In this document: in pieces, positions 8,057 through 15,710 of the stretch
How positions within the stretch are numbered: the first letter of the stretch is position 1
How the letters are laid out: every line of letters starts with the position of its first letter
Source of the DNA: Multifurca ochricompacta
Taxonomy: Eukaryota; Basidiomycota; Agaricomycetes; Russulales; Russulaceae
Length of the DNA: 16,161 nt
Direction: 5' to 3'
Assembly: GCA_022496185.1 (NCBI GenBank)
Contig: WTXG01000515.1
Span: 1 to 16,161, forward strand
The notes under the pieces: model-generated
Databases searched by the model: none
Told to the model about the DNA's origin: nothing
Seen by the model: only the letters and a program-made list of their open reading frames with translations
Made by a program: the position numbers and the translations under genes

Positions 8057-8670
8057 TCTCCCTTATCATGGGCTGGACTCCACGCACCACATGGGCAGAT
8101 AAGCCTATCAACGTCCCGTCAGTAACCGAACGGATCGGCCAATGGGAAGAGCTGCGGCAATCAGCCAATGAAAATCTGGTAAAGGCACAACAGCTTCTGG
8201 CAGCACAGCCAAGCACATTCACACCTTATCAGACCAATGACTGGGTATGGCTTGAGGGTAGGAACATTCACACATCACACCCCTTGGCCAAATTAGCGCC
8301 CTGATGTCACAGACCCTTCCAGATCACAAGGAAGCTGTCAGACGTATCTTACGAATTGCAGTTGCCGCCGAAATGGAAGATCCATCCAGTCTTCCATGCC
8401 AAGCTTCTGACCCCTTACAAGGAAACCTCCATTCATGGGGAGAACTTCCCGAGACCCCTGCCTGACCTTATCGATGGCGAAGAAGAATGGGAAGTGGAGC
8501 AAATTCTAGACTCCAAGCGACAAGGCCGAGGGCGCAAGCTGTATTACCTGATCAAGTGGAGAGGTTTCCCAGACTCTGACAACTCGTGGGAACCAGCCGG
8601 GGATATCTCTGCCCCGGACCTGATCGCGGAGTTCCATTTACGACATCCCCAAGCACCCAAAAACAGTTAA
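8057..8670 (+). pseudogene. Integrase C-terminus (GPY/F region) and chromodomain of element A
   Basis: The segment opens with MGWTPRTTW and runs to TNDWVWLEGRNI. TGA at 8302-8304 precedes the GPF motif, which is itself changed to RPF, then KWKIHPVFHAKLL. A chromodomain follows (about 8476-8650: EEEWEVEQILD, LYYLIKWRGF, NSWEP). Chromodomains in this position are known to bind methylated histone H3 and can steer integration to heterochromatin, which would fit the nesting here. The last residues PKNS are followed by TAA. Confidence 0.86.
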
Positions 8671-8740
8671 AAGGAAGGCAGACTCCAGACTTTTTCCCCA
8701 GAACAACGCTTCACCAGCAATGTCCTAACTACATCTCAAC

Positions 8741-9946
8741 ATGTCTTCTTCCTTTGTTGCTGCCTCTGCTGCCATTGATGCCTTCACCGCCACTACTGTG
8801 GTTGTGGAAGCCTTCCCTTCCACTCACCCCTCTACTTGTCCCTCCTCTCCCATTGACTATGAAGCTGCAGAAGAACGCGTGAAGAACCAATCACCCAACC
8901 CCAATGACAATTTTGAACACTGCGAGGAGCCGCACCCCAACGACCTGGTAGGCATGGAGATGGACGACGATGTCCCCGAGTTCCCGTTCTTTGCCAACAA
9001 CCCGAACTCGTCGATGTACTTCCCGCTTGAGATCACCATGGCGGATGGCACCAAGGAGATAGCTAAGTACATCTTTTATACCAATGGAGGGATGGATGTC
9101 GCAGGATGCATGAAGAAGAATGGTCCCATTTATGGGGCCCCGGTCTATTTGGAAGAGCGCTATACAGGACGACTGCATCACACAATGAGCAATGAACAGC
9201 TAGGGCATTTGGCTGCGGAAGATTCCCGCGCCTTTGCGATCGACGAAGTACTGAATGACATGTGTCTCCCACGCCTCAAGGCCGAGGTAATGAGGCTGCG
9301 GAAGAACCTGACACTGCGTATGACACTCAATAAACAGTACAAGGAACACGCAAAGATGATGATGAGATTGACCAGTGGGATGTTCCAGGTCAAGCAGGAG
9401 TTGGTAGAGATCCGAAAGAGGCTGGAAACAGGGGATGTGTACCAGACCATCGCTGAGAGGTATGCGGACACATACGCGTGACCTCTCCCTCCACGATCGT
9501 TAGGGGCTGCACCAAGGTTGTTGCCCAATCAGTTCGAGATGCCGCGGATGCATGAGAATCCCCGCGGAGAAACATGTTGGCGGTGTGACAGTAAGTACCA
9601 TATCAGCTGGAACTGTCCCCTCAACCGCAAGTGGTGTCGCCACTGCTGCAGCAACCTGCACTGGAGCCGGTTCTGTATTTTCCACCGTGTAGGCGTTCCC
9701 CCGACAATCATCAACCCGTCCGGCTGGTGCGGCAAGTGCCTGCGTCACAACGCGGGGCATCGCGAGTTGGACTGCCCTATCCACGACCTCTGTCACTCGT
9801 GTGGACAGTGCGGCCCCTACGGCTTCCTCCGTGCACATAGATGTCCCCAGGATGAGGACAAGGAAAATTACACCATGGACGATCGTAATGTAGCTGATGA
9901 TTACTTGGACCTGGTGCAGGATGATGATGGTACGAGTCGTTTCTAG
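8741..9946 (+). pseudogene. Third ORF of element A, tandem zinc-knuckle protein, one TGA stop
   Basis: A frame of 401 codons plus stop starts at ATG 8741, 70 nt after pol, and ends 31 nt before the 3' LTR. TGA at 9479-9481 interrupts it at codon 247, where B and C have CAA. Parts: a Ser/Thr/Pro-rich start, an acidic conserved block (VPEFPFF, IAKYIFYTNGGMDVAGC, GAPVYLEERY), a charged helical region (about 175-240), then four Cys/His motifs at codons 279-292 and 299-312 (both CX2CX4HX4C), 330-345 (CX2CX6HX4C) and 351-368 (CX2CX11HXC). It ends with an acidic tail (VADDYLDLVQDDDG). No membrane segment is visible, so it is not an obvious envelope protein. Role unknown; RNA or DNA binding is inferred from the zinc motifs. 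Confidence 0.82.
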
Positions 9947-9959
9947 CTGGGTCAGCTAG
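9943..9959 (+). repeat. Stem-loop overlapping the third-ORF stop codon
   Basis: CTAGCT and AGCTAG pair around a GGGTC loop, and the TAG stop (9944-9946) lies in the stem. The same stem (at least CTAGC/GCTAG) occurs in B (11527-11543) and C (1794-1810), with changed loops. Confidence 0.6.
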
Positions 9960-9963
9960 AGCC

Positions 9964-9977
9964 AGAAGAGGGGGTGA
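9964..9977 (+). other. Polypurine tract of element A
   Basis: AGAAGAGGGGGTGA abuts the 3' LTR and would prime plus-strand DNA synthesis. The same sequence abuts the B LTR. Confidence 0.8.
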
Positions 9978-10566
9978 TGTTACGACCCCTGCCTAGCAAC
10001 CCGCTTTTCTTCACGATCCCCAGTGACGACCCTACCCGTCCCCCTACTTTACATTTCCTGATCACGTCCCCTTCCTGGGACCTGTCACATGCCTTGCTTC
10101 CTTCCCTGTGACTGACTTTGTCTTTGTTTATGTCGCATTATCTATGATTGGCTCCTTATCCGTTATCTCTTATCTCTTATCGTTACAACCGGACACTTAC
10201 TTAATTCCCTATCAGAAGTCAGGCTTTACACCCTTCGCTTTCGTATATTCAGGCCCACATGACTCCGTGTTATCTTATCTTTAGACGCTCATTCGATTAC
10301 GTATATAAGTCCGCTGTAACTACAATGTAGACCTCAGACTCGACTTATTGAATACATCGGTGTTTGTCTTCTGGACTTCCCTTTGAAACCCTGACTCGAT
10401 CGTCTCAGTGCTTTTGGCACTTTCCACTCAACATCGTCACTAGGGAACAGCCCCTTTGATGTTGACTCATCCATTCGAACTCCAAGAGGTCCTATTGACC
10501 TCTTATCTGAATAACGTACAAAGCTGTCGCACAAGTCATGCGGAACGTCTCGCACTGGACGTAACA
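9978..10566 (+). repeat. 3' LTR of element A (589 bp)
   Basis: The second copy of 3075-3664. By eye it has 16 substitutions, all transitions, and one missing C in a C-run. Fourteen substitutions are CpG in one copy and TpG or CpA in the other. It is followed by the CTCAG duplication. Confidence 0.93.
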
Positions 10567-10571
10567 CTCAG
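10567..10571. repeat. Target site duplication, right copy (CTCAG) of element A
   Basis: Identical to 3070-3074 and adjacent to the GTAACA end of the 3' LTR. Confidence 0.92.
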
Positions 10572-10917
10572 GATGGCACCTATAGAAGTCTTTGATGAGT
10601 TTGGGCGCAAAGACATCTGCAGCAGGCTCCCACAAGTTATTGGCATCAGGGAATCCCTTCCATTTGATCAGATAATGGAGCTTCCGATTGCGCCCTCGTC
10701 CCTTCCATTTCGCATCAGCAATATGCTCTACCTCCCACTCCGGTTCTCCATTGACTAGGTCTGGAGGCAGCCTGGGAAAATTCCATCCATGAATAGCGGT
10801 TTCTTTGTATGGCATCAGAAGACCAGCATGGAAGACGGGGTGTATCTTCCACATGACAGGCAACATGAGCTTGTATGTGACATCCAAGAGCTTCTGTTTG
10901 ATCACAAAGGGGCTGTG
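10572..10917 (-). pseudogene. pol: Chromodomain end of element C pol, between elements A and B
   Basis: A minus-strand frame without stops reads from the GPY/F region (FVIKQKLLDVTYKL, MWKIHPVFHAGLL) through a chromodomain (EPEWEVEHIADAK, LHYLIKWKGF, LWEP) to FYRCHPE. There element A interrupts it, and the remaining 18 codons are at 3013-3069. On its upstream side it is cut by the LTR of element B at 10918. It is related to the pol of A and B but differs at many positions and has its own C-terminal tail. This places C in a separate subfamily. Confidence 0.87.
10913..10917. repeat. Expected target site duplication of element B (one copy in window)
   Basis: CTGTG directly abuts the TGTTACG end of the B LTR. 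The partner copy should follow the 5' LTR of B beyond the right end of the window. This is a prediction. Confidence 0.5.
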
Positions 10918-11139
10918 TGTTACGTCCGGTGCGAGACGTACTGCACGACTTGTGCGACAGCTTCGTTCGTAAGTTCAGATAAGAGGCCAATAGGACCTCT
11001 TGGAGTTTCAGTGGGAGAGTCAAAGTCAAAGGGGCTGTTCCCTAGTGACAATGTTGAGCGGAAAGTGCCGAAAGCACTGAGATGATCGAGTCAAAGGGTC
11101 CAAGGGAGAGTCCAAAAGACAAACACCGATGTATTCAAT

Positions 11140-11150
11140 AAGTCAAGTCT
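11140..11150 (-). promoter_or_regulatory. Putative self-priming motif in the B LTR
   Basis: On the minus strand it reads AGACTTGACTT, one base different from element A. It starts 34 bp after the start of the TATATAAG box, as in A and C. Confidence 0.5.
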
Positions 11151-11176
11151 GAGGTCTACAAGGTAGTTACAGCGGA

Positions 11177-11184
11177 CTTATATA
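11177..11184 (-). promoter_or_regulatory. TATA box in the B LTR
   Basis: TATATAAG on the minus strand, inside a stretch nearly identical to the A LTR. Confidence 0.6.
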
Positions 11185-11508
11185 CGTAACAGAGTGGGCG
11201 TCTATAGATAAGATAACGGAGTCAGGTGGGCCCAAATATACGAAAGCGGACAGCATAAAGTCGGGCTTCTGATAGGGTATTAAGTAAGTGTCCGAGCATA
11301 AAGATAAGGAGATAACAAGATAAGAGATAAAGGGCCAATCATAGGTACACAACGAGTCAACAAGTCCAAAGTAGGTCACGGGGAAGGGAGCAAGGCACGT
11401 GATGGGTCCAGGACGGGGACGTGATCATGAAGTGCAAGGTAGGCGGCAGGGATGGGTCGCTGTTGGGGAGGTGGAAGAAAATGGGGTTGCTCGGTAGAGA
11501 TTGTAACA

Positions 11509-11522
11509 TCACCCCCTCTTCT
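11509..11522 (-). other. Polypurine tract of element B
   Basis: On the minus strand AGAAGAGGGGGTGA abuts the LTR, identical to element A. Confidence 0.8.
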
Positions 11523-11526
11523 GGTT

Positions 11527-11543
11527 CTAGCAGACCCGGCTAG
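11527..11543 (-). repeat. Stem-loop overlapping the third-ORF stop of element B
   Basis: CTAGC and GCTAG pair around a 7-nt loop, with the stop codon (11540-11542) in the stem. It is equivalent to 9943-9959 in A. Confidence 0.55.
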
Positions 11544-12739
11544 AAACGACTTGTACCGTCATCATCCTGTACCAACTCCAGATAATCGTCGGCTACATTA
11601 CGATCATCCATCGTATAGTTCTCCTTGTCTGAGTCCTGCGGACATTGGTGGGTGCGAAGGAAGCCGTATGGACCACGCTGACCACACAGGCAGCACATGT
11701 CGTAGATTGGACAATCCAACTCGCGATGCCCTGAGTTGTGGCGGAGGCACTTACCGCACCACCCTGATGGATTGACGATCGTTGGAGCAACTCCCACACG
11801 GCGGAAGATGCAGAACCGGCTCCAGTGGAGGTTGCTGCGACAGTGCCGGCACCACTTGCGGTTTAAGGGGCAGTTCCAACTGATGTGATACTTGCTATCA
11901 CATCGCCAGCACGTCTCTCCACGAGGATTCTCGTGCATCCGAGGCATTTCGAATCGGTTTGGTATCAGCCTCGGGGCGGCTCCCAATGATCGTGGGGGAA
12001 GGGGTTGTGCATACGTGTCAGCGTACCATTCAGCAATCGTCTGATACGCGTCTCCTATCTCCAGCCTCTTTCTGATCTCCACCAACTCCTGTTCTACTTG
12101 GAACATCCCGTTCGTCAGCCTTGCCATCATCTTCGCATGCTCTTTATATTGTTTGTTAAGCGTTGTGCGCAATGTCAGGTTCTTCCGCAGTCTCATCACC
12201 TCAGCTTTGAGACGCGGAAGGCGCATGTCGTTGAGCACCTCATCGATAGCGAAGGCGCGGGAGTCTTCGGCAGCCAGGTGTCCGAGCTGCTCATCAGTCA
12301 TCGTGTGGTGGAGATGTCCTGTATACCTTTCTTCTAAATAGACCGGGGCCCCATAGACAGGGCCATCTTTCTTCATGCACCCGGCTACATCCATTCCTCC
12401 GTTGGTGTAGAATATGTATTTGGCGATGGCAGTGGTCCCGTCAGCCATAGTGATCTCGAGAGGGAAATAGGTCGAAGAGTTGGGGTTGTTGGAAAAGAAA
12501 GGAAACTCGGGCACCTCATCATCCAGCTCCATGCCCAGCAGATCATTCGGGTGCGGCTCTTCACTGTGTTCGAAATCGTTGTTCGGGTTCGGGGACTGAT
12601 TTTTAACTCGGGCTTCAGCTGCCTCATAATCAATGGGGGAAGAGGGACGTGTGGAGGGATGAGCGGAGGGGAAATTCTCGACGACTACAGTGGTGGCCGT
12701 GAAGGCATCAATGGCAGCATTGGCAGCGACAAAAGACAT
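11540..12739 (-). CDS. Third ORF of element B, intact tandem zinc-knuckle protein (399 aa)
   Basis: This is the only uninterrupted copy of the third ORF. I place the start at ATG 12739 (MSFVAANAAIDAF), because A begins at the matching place; the open frame reaches further upstream only by overlapping pol out of frame. Parts: Ser/Thr/Pro-rich start, acidic conserved block (VPEFPFF, GGMDVAGC, GAPVYLEERY), a charged Leu/Arg-rich helical region (MRLRKNL, EIRKRLE), then two CX2CX4HX4C motifs (CWRC..., CRHC...), CX2CX6HX4C (CGKC...) and CX2CX11HXC (CCLC...), and an acidic tail. It lies between pol and the polypurine tract. A non-enzymatic nucleic-acid binding role is inferred. I recognise no named family, and no signal peptide or membrane helix is evident. 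Confidence 0.83.
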   Translation of the reverse strand: MSFVAANAAIDAFTATTVVVENFPSAHPSTRPSSPIDYEAAEARVKNQSPNPNNDFEHSEEPHPNDLLGMELDDEVPEFPFFSNNPNSSTYFPLEITMADGTTAIAKYIFYTNGGMDVAGCMKKDGPVYGAPVYLEERYTGHLHHTMTDEQLGHLAAEDSRAFAIDEVLNDMRLPRLKAEVMRLRKNLTLRTTLNKQYKEHAKMMARLTNGMFQVEQELVEIRKRLEIGDAYQTIAEWYADTYAQPLPPRSLGAAPRLIPNRFEMPRMHENPRGETCWRCDSKYHISWNCPLNRKWCRHCRSNLHWSRFCIFRRVGVAPTIVNPSGWCGKCLRHNSGHRELDCPIYDMCCLCGQRGPYGFLRTHQCPQDSDKENYTMDDRNVADDYLELVQDDDGTSRF

Positions 12740-12840
12740 GATAGATTGGGTGGTGTTAGAACGTTGCTGGGAGAGCATGTACTGGGGAATTAACAGGGTC
12801 TGAGGCACTTCTTTTAAGCATTCTTCGGCGCTTCTGGGTG

Positions 12841-13505
12841 TCAGATGTGGAACTCCGAGATAAGGTCTGGGGCAAAGATATCCCCGGCTGGTTCCCACGA
12901 ACTGTCAGAGTCTGGGAATCCCTTCCACTTGATTAGGTAGTACAGTTTGCGCCCTCGGCCTTGTCGCTTGGAGTCTAGAACTCGTTCCACTTCCCACTCT
13001 TCTTCGCCATCGATAAGGTCAGGTGGAGGTCTTGGGAAGTTCTCTCCATGGATGGAGGTCTCCCTGTAAGGGGTCAGAAGCTTGGCGTGGAAGACTGGGT
13101 GGATCTTCCATTTCGGCGGCAATTTCAATTCATATGATACATCTGACAGCTTCCTTGTGATCTGGAAGGGTCCGTGACGTCGGGGCGCTAGTTTGGCCGT
13201 GGGGTGTGATGTGTGAATGTTCCTGCCCTCGAGCCATACCCAGTCATTGGTCCAATAAGGTGTGAATGTGCTTGGCTGTGCTGCCAGGAGTTGTTGCGCC
13301 TTTACCAGATTCTCATTGGCCGATTGTCGCAGTTCTTCCCATTGGCTTATCCGTTCAGTTGCCGAAGGGACGTTGGTGGGCTTATCTGTCCATGTGGTGC
13401 GTGGGGTCCAGCCCATGATAAGGGAAAAAGGGGTGGCTTTTGTCGTGCCATTGGGCCACGAGTTGTGGGCAAACTCCGCGGTTGATAGCCATTCTGCCCA
13501 GTCAT
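12841..13505 (-). pseudogene. Integrase C-terminus and chromodomain of element B
   Basis: It reads DDWAEWLSTAEFAHNSWPN, MGWTPRTTW, RRHGPFQITRKL (intact GPF motif), KWKIHPVFHAKLL and a chromodomain (EEEWEVERVLD, LYYLIKWKGF, SSWEP). It ends at TGA 12841-12843. The homologous residue in A is Arg (CGA). Confidence 0.86.
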
Positions 13506-14191
13506 CTGCCTGCTGTTGCACCAGAATCGGAGGTACTGTTCTAGCCATTGGTTCGTTCGTTCAGACTGCCCGTCCGTTTGGGGATGGTATGCTGTAGAGA
13601 TGTTCTGCATGATGTCCAACGTTTTGCATAGGGCCTTTGCAAATGCCGATGTGAAGCGGGTATCCCTGTCAGAGATGATCTTCTTGGGGAGCCCGTAGTG
13701 ACGGTATACGTGGTCCAGGTACAGTTTTGCCACTCCTTCGGCTGTGATGGTTTCGTTACAGGGGATAAAGAGGGCCGCTTTGGAGCAATCATGATCTGTG
13801 ATTGTGAGGATAGTGTCGAAGCCTTGTGATTTGGGCAGCTTGACAATGAAGTCCATGGCAATGGTCTGGAACGGAGTTGACGCAGTGGGAGTGATGGGGT
13901 ACGGTGGTGGGACTTTCGGGTGCGTGTTCACCTTGTTTGCTTGACATGCCGCGCATCCTTGTACGTAGCGTTCAATGTCCTTTTTCATATTGGGCCACCA
14001 GTAGTCTCGTTTGGCCAAGGCGTAGGTGTTGGCGATGCCCGGATGGCCAGCGGAGGGAAGGTCGTGATGAAAATGGATCACCCCCCTCTTAATGTTGTCG
14101 CCACCGGTGACAACAAGTCGATCCCCGTCCTTCCACCAAAGACCGTCAATTTTCTTTAAATTGTGAGCGTCAGCCCATGAAAGGCACAGGT
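13506..14191 (-). pseudogene. Integrase zinc domain and catalytic core of element B
   Basis: One open frame holds the HHCC domain (IHFHHDLPSAGHPG ... GCAACQANK), the DDE triad in MDFIVKLP, SDRDTRF and SERTNQW, and the flanking conserved sequence. No stop occurs at ALAKRDYWW, where A has TGA. The frame is lost after WCNSRQ near 13505. Confidence 0.86.
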
Positions 14192-14771
14192 TTGGTTCAT
14201 ATTCTGGGAGACCTGTGCCCACAGGTCCATGTCGTGGAGACTGACCACGGCCGTTTTTGCAAAACTTCTTCCGGGAGGACAGTGATGTCATTGTTGTCGT
14301 CCTCTCCTGTATGCATATCTGGCCTACGTGACAGTGCATCTGCTCTAGCGTTCTGGCTCCCTGCGATGTGTTTCAGCGTAAAGTTATATTCTTCTAACTC
14401 CAAGACCTCTCGTGCCACGCGTCGACTAATTTTGTGGGGTTCCTTCCAATATAATAGATTGGAATGATCAGTGTGAATGATGGTCTTGTGCGGGGTCCCT
14501 GCCAGGTAGGGTCGCCAGTGTCGCAGTGCTTTGACTATGGCTAAGAGCTCTCTATCCCAGATATCATAGTTCCTTTCGGCTGGGGAGAAGGTTTCGGAGT
14601 AGTATGCCACTGGGTGAAGTATTTGTGCGGCATTTCTTTGATATATACTGCTCCGTTCGCAAAGCGGGAGGTGTCCACCTCTAGTTCAAAGGGGTGACTC
14701 AGATCCGGCTGAATGAGTACTGGTTCTGACCTGACAAGGTCCCTGATCTGTTCGAATGCCTGCTGCTGTGC
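14192..14771 (-). pseudogene. RNase H and linker segment of element B pol
   Basis: It covers QQQAFEQIRDLV, the RNase H motif LEVDTS, PVAYYSETFSPAERNYDIW, IHTDHSNLLYW and the ADALSRRPDMHTG linker. Shifts near 14645, 14262 and 14192 break the frame. Confidence 0.82.
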
Positions 14772-15710
14772 CGTACCCAGTACCATGGTACATCCTTTTT
14801 CAGTAGGTCGTTCAATGGTCGCGCTACGCCTGAAAATCCCTTGACGAATCGTCGGTAGAAGTTGCAGAATCCAATGAATGACCGGACATCTTTGACACAG
14901 GTTGGCACCGGCCATTCTCGGATTCCTTGTACTTTAATGGGGTCCATACGCACTCGTCCTCCTTCCAGGATGACTCCTAGGTACTCGACACTCCGCTGCT
15001 CAAAGGAACATTTGGCAGGCTTGAGATACAGGTCATGTTCTTGTAATATGTCCAGCACCTGGTGCACTCGGTCTCGATGGTGGTTTATATTGTCTGAGGT
15101 AGCAACCAGGATGTCGTCCATGTAGACCACTACTTCTCCTGTGAGAATAAGATCGCGGAAGATATGATTCATCATTGACTGGAATGTTGCCGGCGAATTC
15201 GTGAGACCAAAGAACATGACATTGGGTTTGAACAACCCTTGATTTGTCTTGAATGCTGCCTTGCACTGATCACCTTCCTTGATTCTAACATTATTGTAGC
15301 CCCATCGCACGTCCATTTTTGAGAAGAGAGATTTATCCCTCATAGTGTCGATGAGTTCAGAGATGAGCGGCAGGGGTAGGCATTTTTCACGGTGTATGCA
15401 TTGATTCGTCGATAGTCCTGAACTGGCCGCAGCTTGCCATCCTTCTTTTTGATAAGAAGAAGGGCGAGGCATACTGCGATTTGGATGGGCGAATGTAACC
15501 TTTGGCCAGATGTTCTTCAAGGAATTCTGTTAACGCTACCTGCTCCGACTGGGACAGTGGGTAGATTTTACAATCTATGGCGGTCGGTGTCTCCGGGAGT
15601 AGGTCTATGGCATGGTCCCATGGTCTGGGGGGTGGAAAGCACTGGGATTCTTCTTCGGAAAATACCTTCCAATGCCGATGGTAGGTACTCGGCACTACTT
15701 CGCTGTATGT
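14772..15710 (-). pseudogene. Reverse transcriptase segment of element B pol
   Basis: The fingers region ([39 protein letters not shown]) is followed by shifts near 15454 and 15373. The palm then has [23 protein letters not shown] and the YMDD box. The connection CNFYRRFVKGFSG is intact, including the CGA codon that is TGA in A. The frame is lost near 14775. Confidence 0.86.

Larger units (their letters stand above)
5221..8670 (+). pseudogene. pol: pol of element A (PR-RT-RH-IN-chromodomain), broken
   Basis: This is a complete pol by domain content. It encodes the enzymes that process the polyprotein, copy RNA to DNA and integrate it. Homology passes through five successive frames joined by four apparent 1-nt deletions, all in short homopolymers: 5766-5770 (A), 6899-6902 (C), 7500-7503 (A) and about 8056-8057 (T). 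Four in-frame TGA codons (5360, 6631, 7476, 8302) stand where element B has CGA (Arg). The stop is TAA at 8668-8670. The start is uncertain. Protease homology opens at 5225, right after a TGA, and an ATG at 5221 overlaps that TGA in the frame used later for RT. Gag stop and pol lie in different frames. Confidence 0.88.
3075..10566 (+). mobile_element. Element A: full-length Ty3/Gypsy chromovirus with a third ORF (7492 bp)
   Basis: Two near-identical LTRs (TGTTAC...GTAACA) flank a primer binding site, gag, pol with chromodomain, a third ORF and a polypurine tract, and the element is bracketed by the perfect duplication CTCAG. It is inserted in the pol of element C. The LTRs differ by 16 transitions and one 1-nt indel, about 2.7 percent, and 14 of these transitions are at CpG sites. 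Gag keeps an open frame. Pol carries four TGA stops and several 1-nt shifts, and the third ORF has one TGA, so this copy is not autonomous as sequenced. Confidence 0.93.
10918..11508 (-). repeat. 3' LTR of element B (591 bp)
   Basis: On the minus strand it begins TGTTACAATC at 11508 and ends GGACGTAACA at 10918. It keeps the TATATAAG box (11177-11184), the priming motif (11140-11150) and the AGTGC/GCACT hairpin (11064-11078). It aligns with the LTR of A along most of its length, with many differences. Confidence 0.9.

Noticed and set aside
8670..8741. Spliced subgenomic message for the third ORF
   Set aside because: A branch-like CTAAC occurs before the ATG, but no suitable acceptor AG lies between it and the start.
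5360..9481. TGA recoding (readthrough or selenocysteine)
   Set aside because: The TGA sites match CGA Arg codons in B and are scattered, which fits CpG decay better than recoding.
8741..9946. Third ORF as an envelope gene
   Set aside because: It has the right position, but there is no convincing signal peptide or membrane helix. The C-terminus is a zinc-knuckle array.
12740..12898. Longer reading of the B third ORF starting at 12898 inside pol
   Set aside because: This extension is the chromodomain region read in a different frame, and the A copy starts at the equivalent of 12739.
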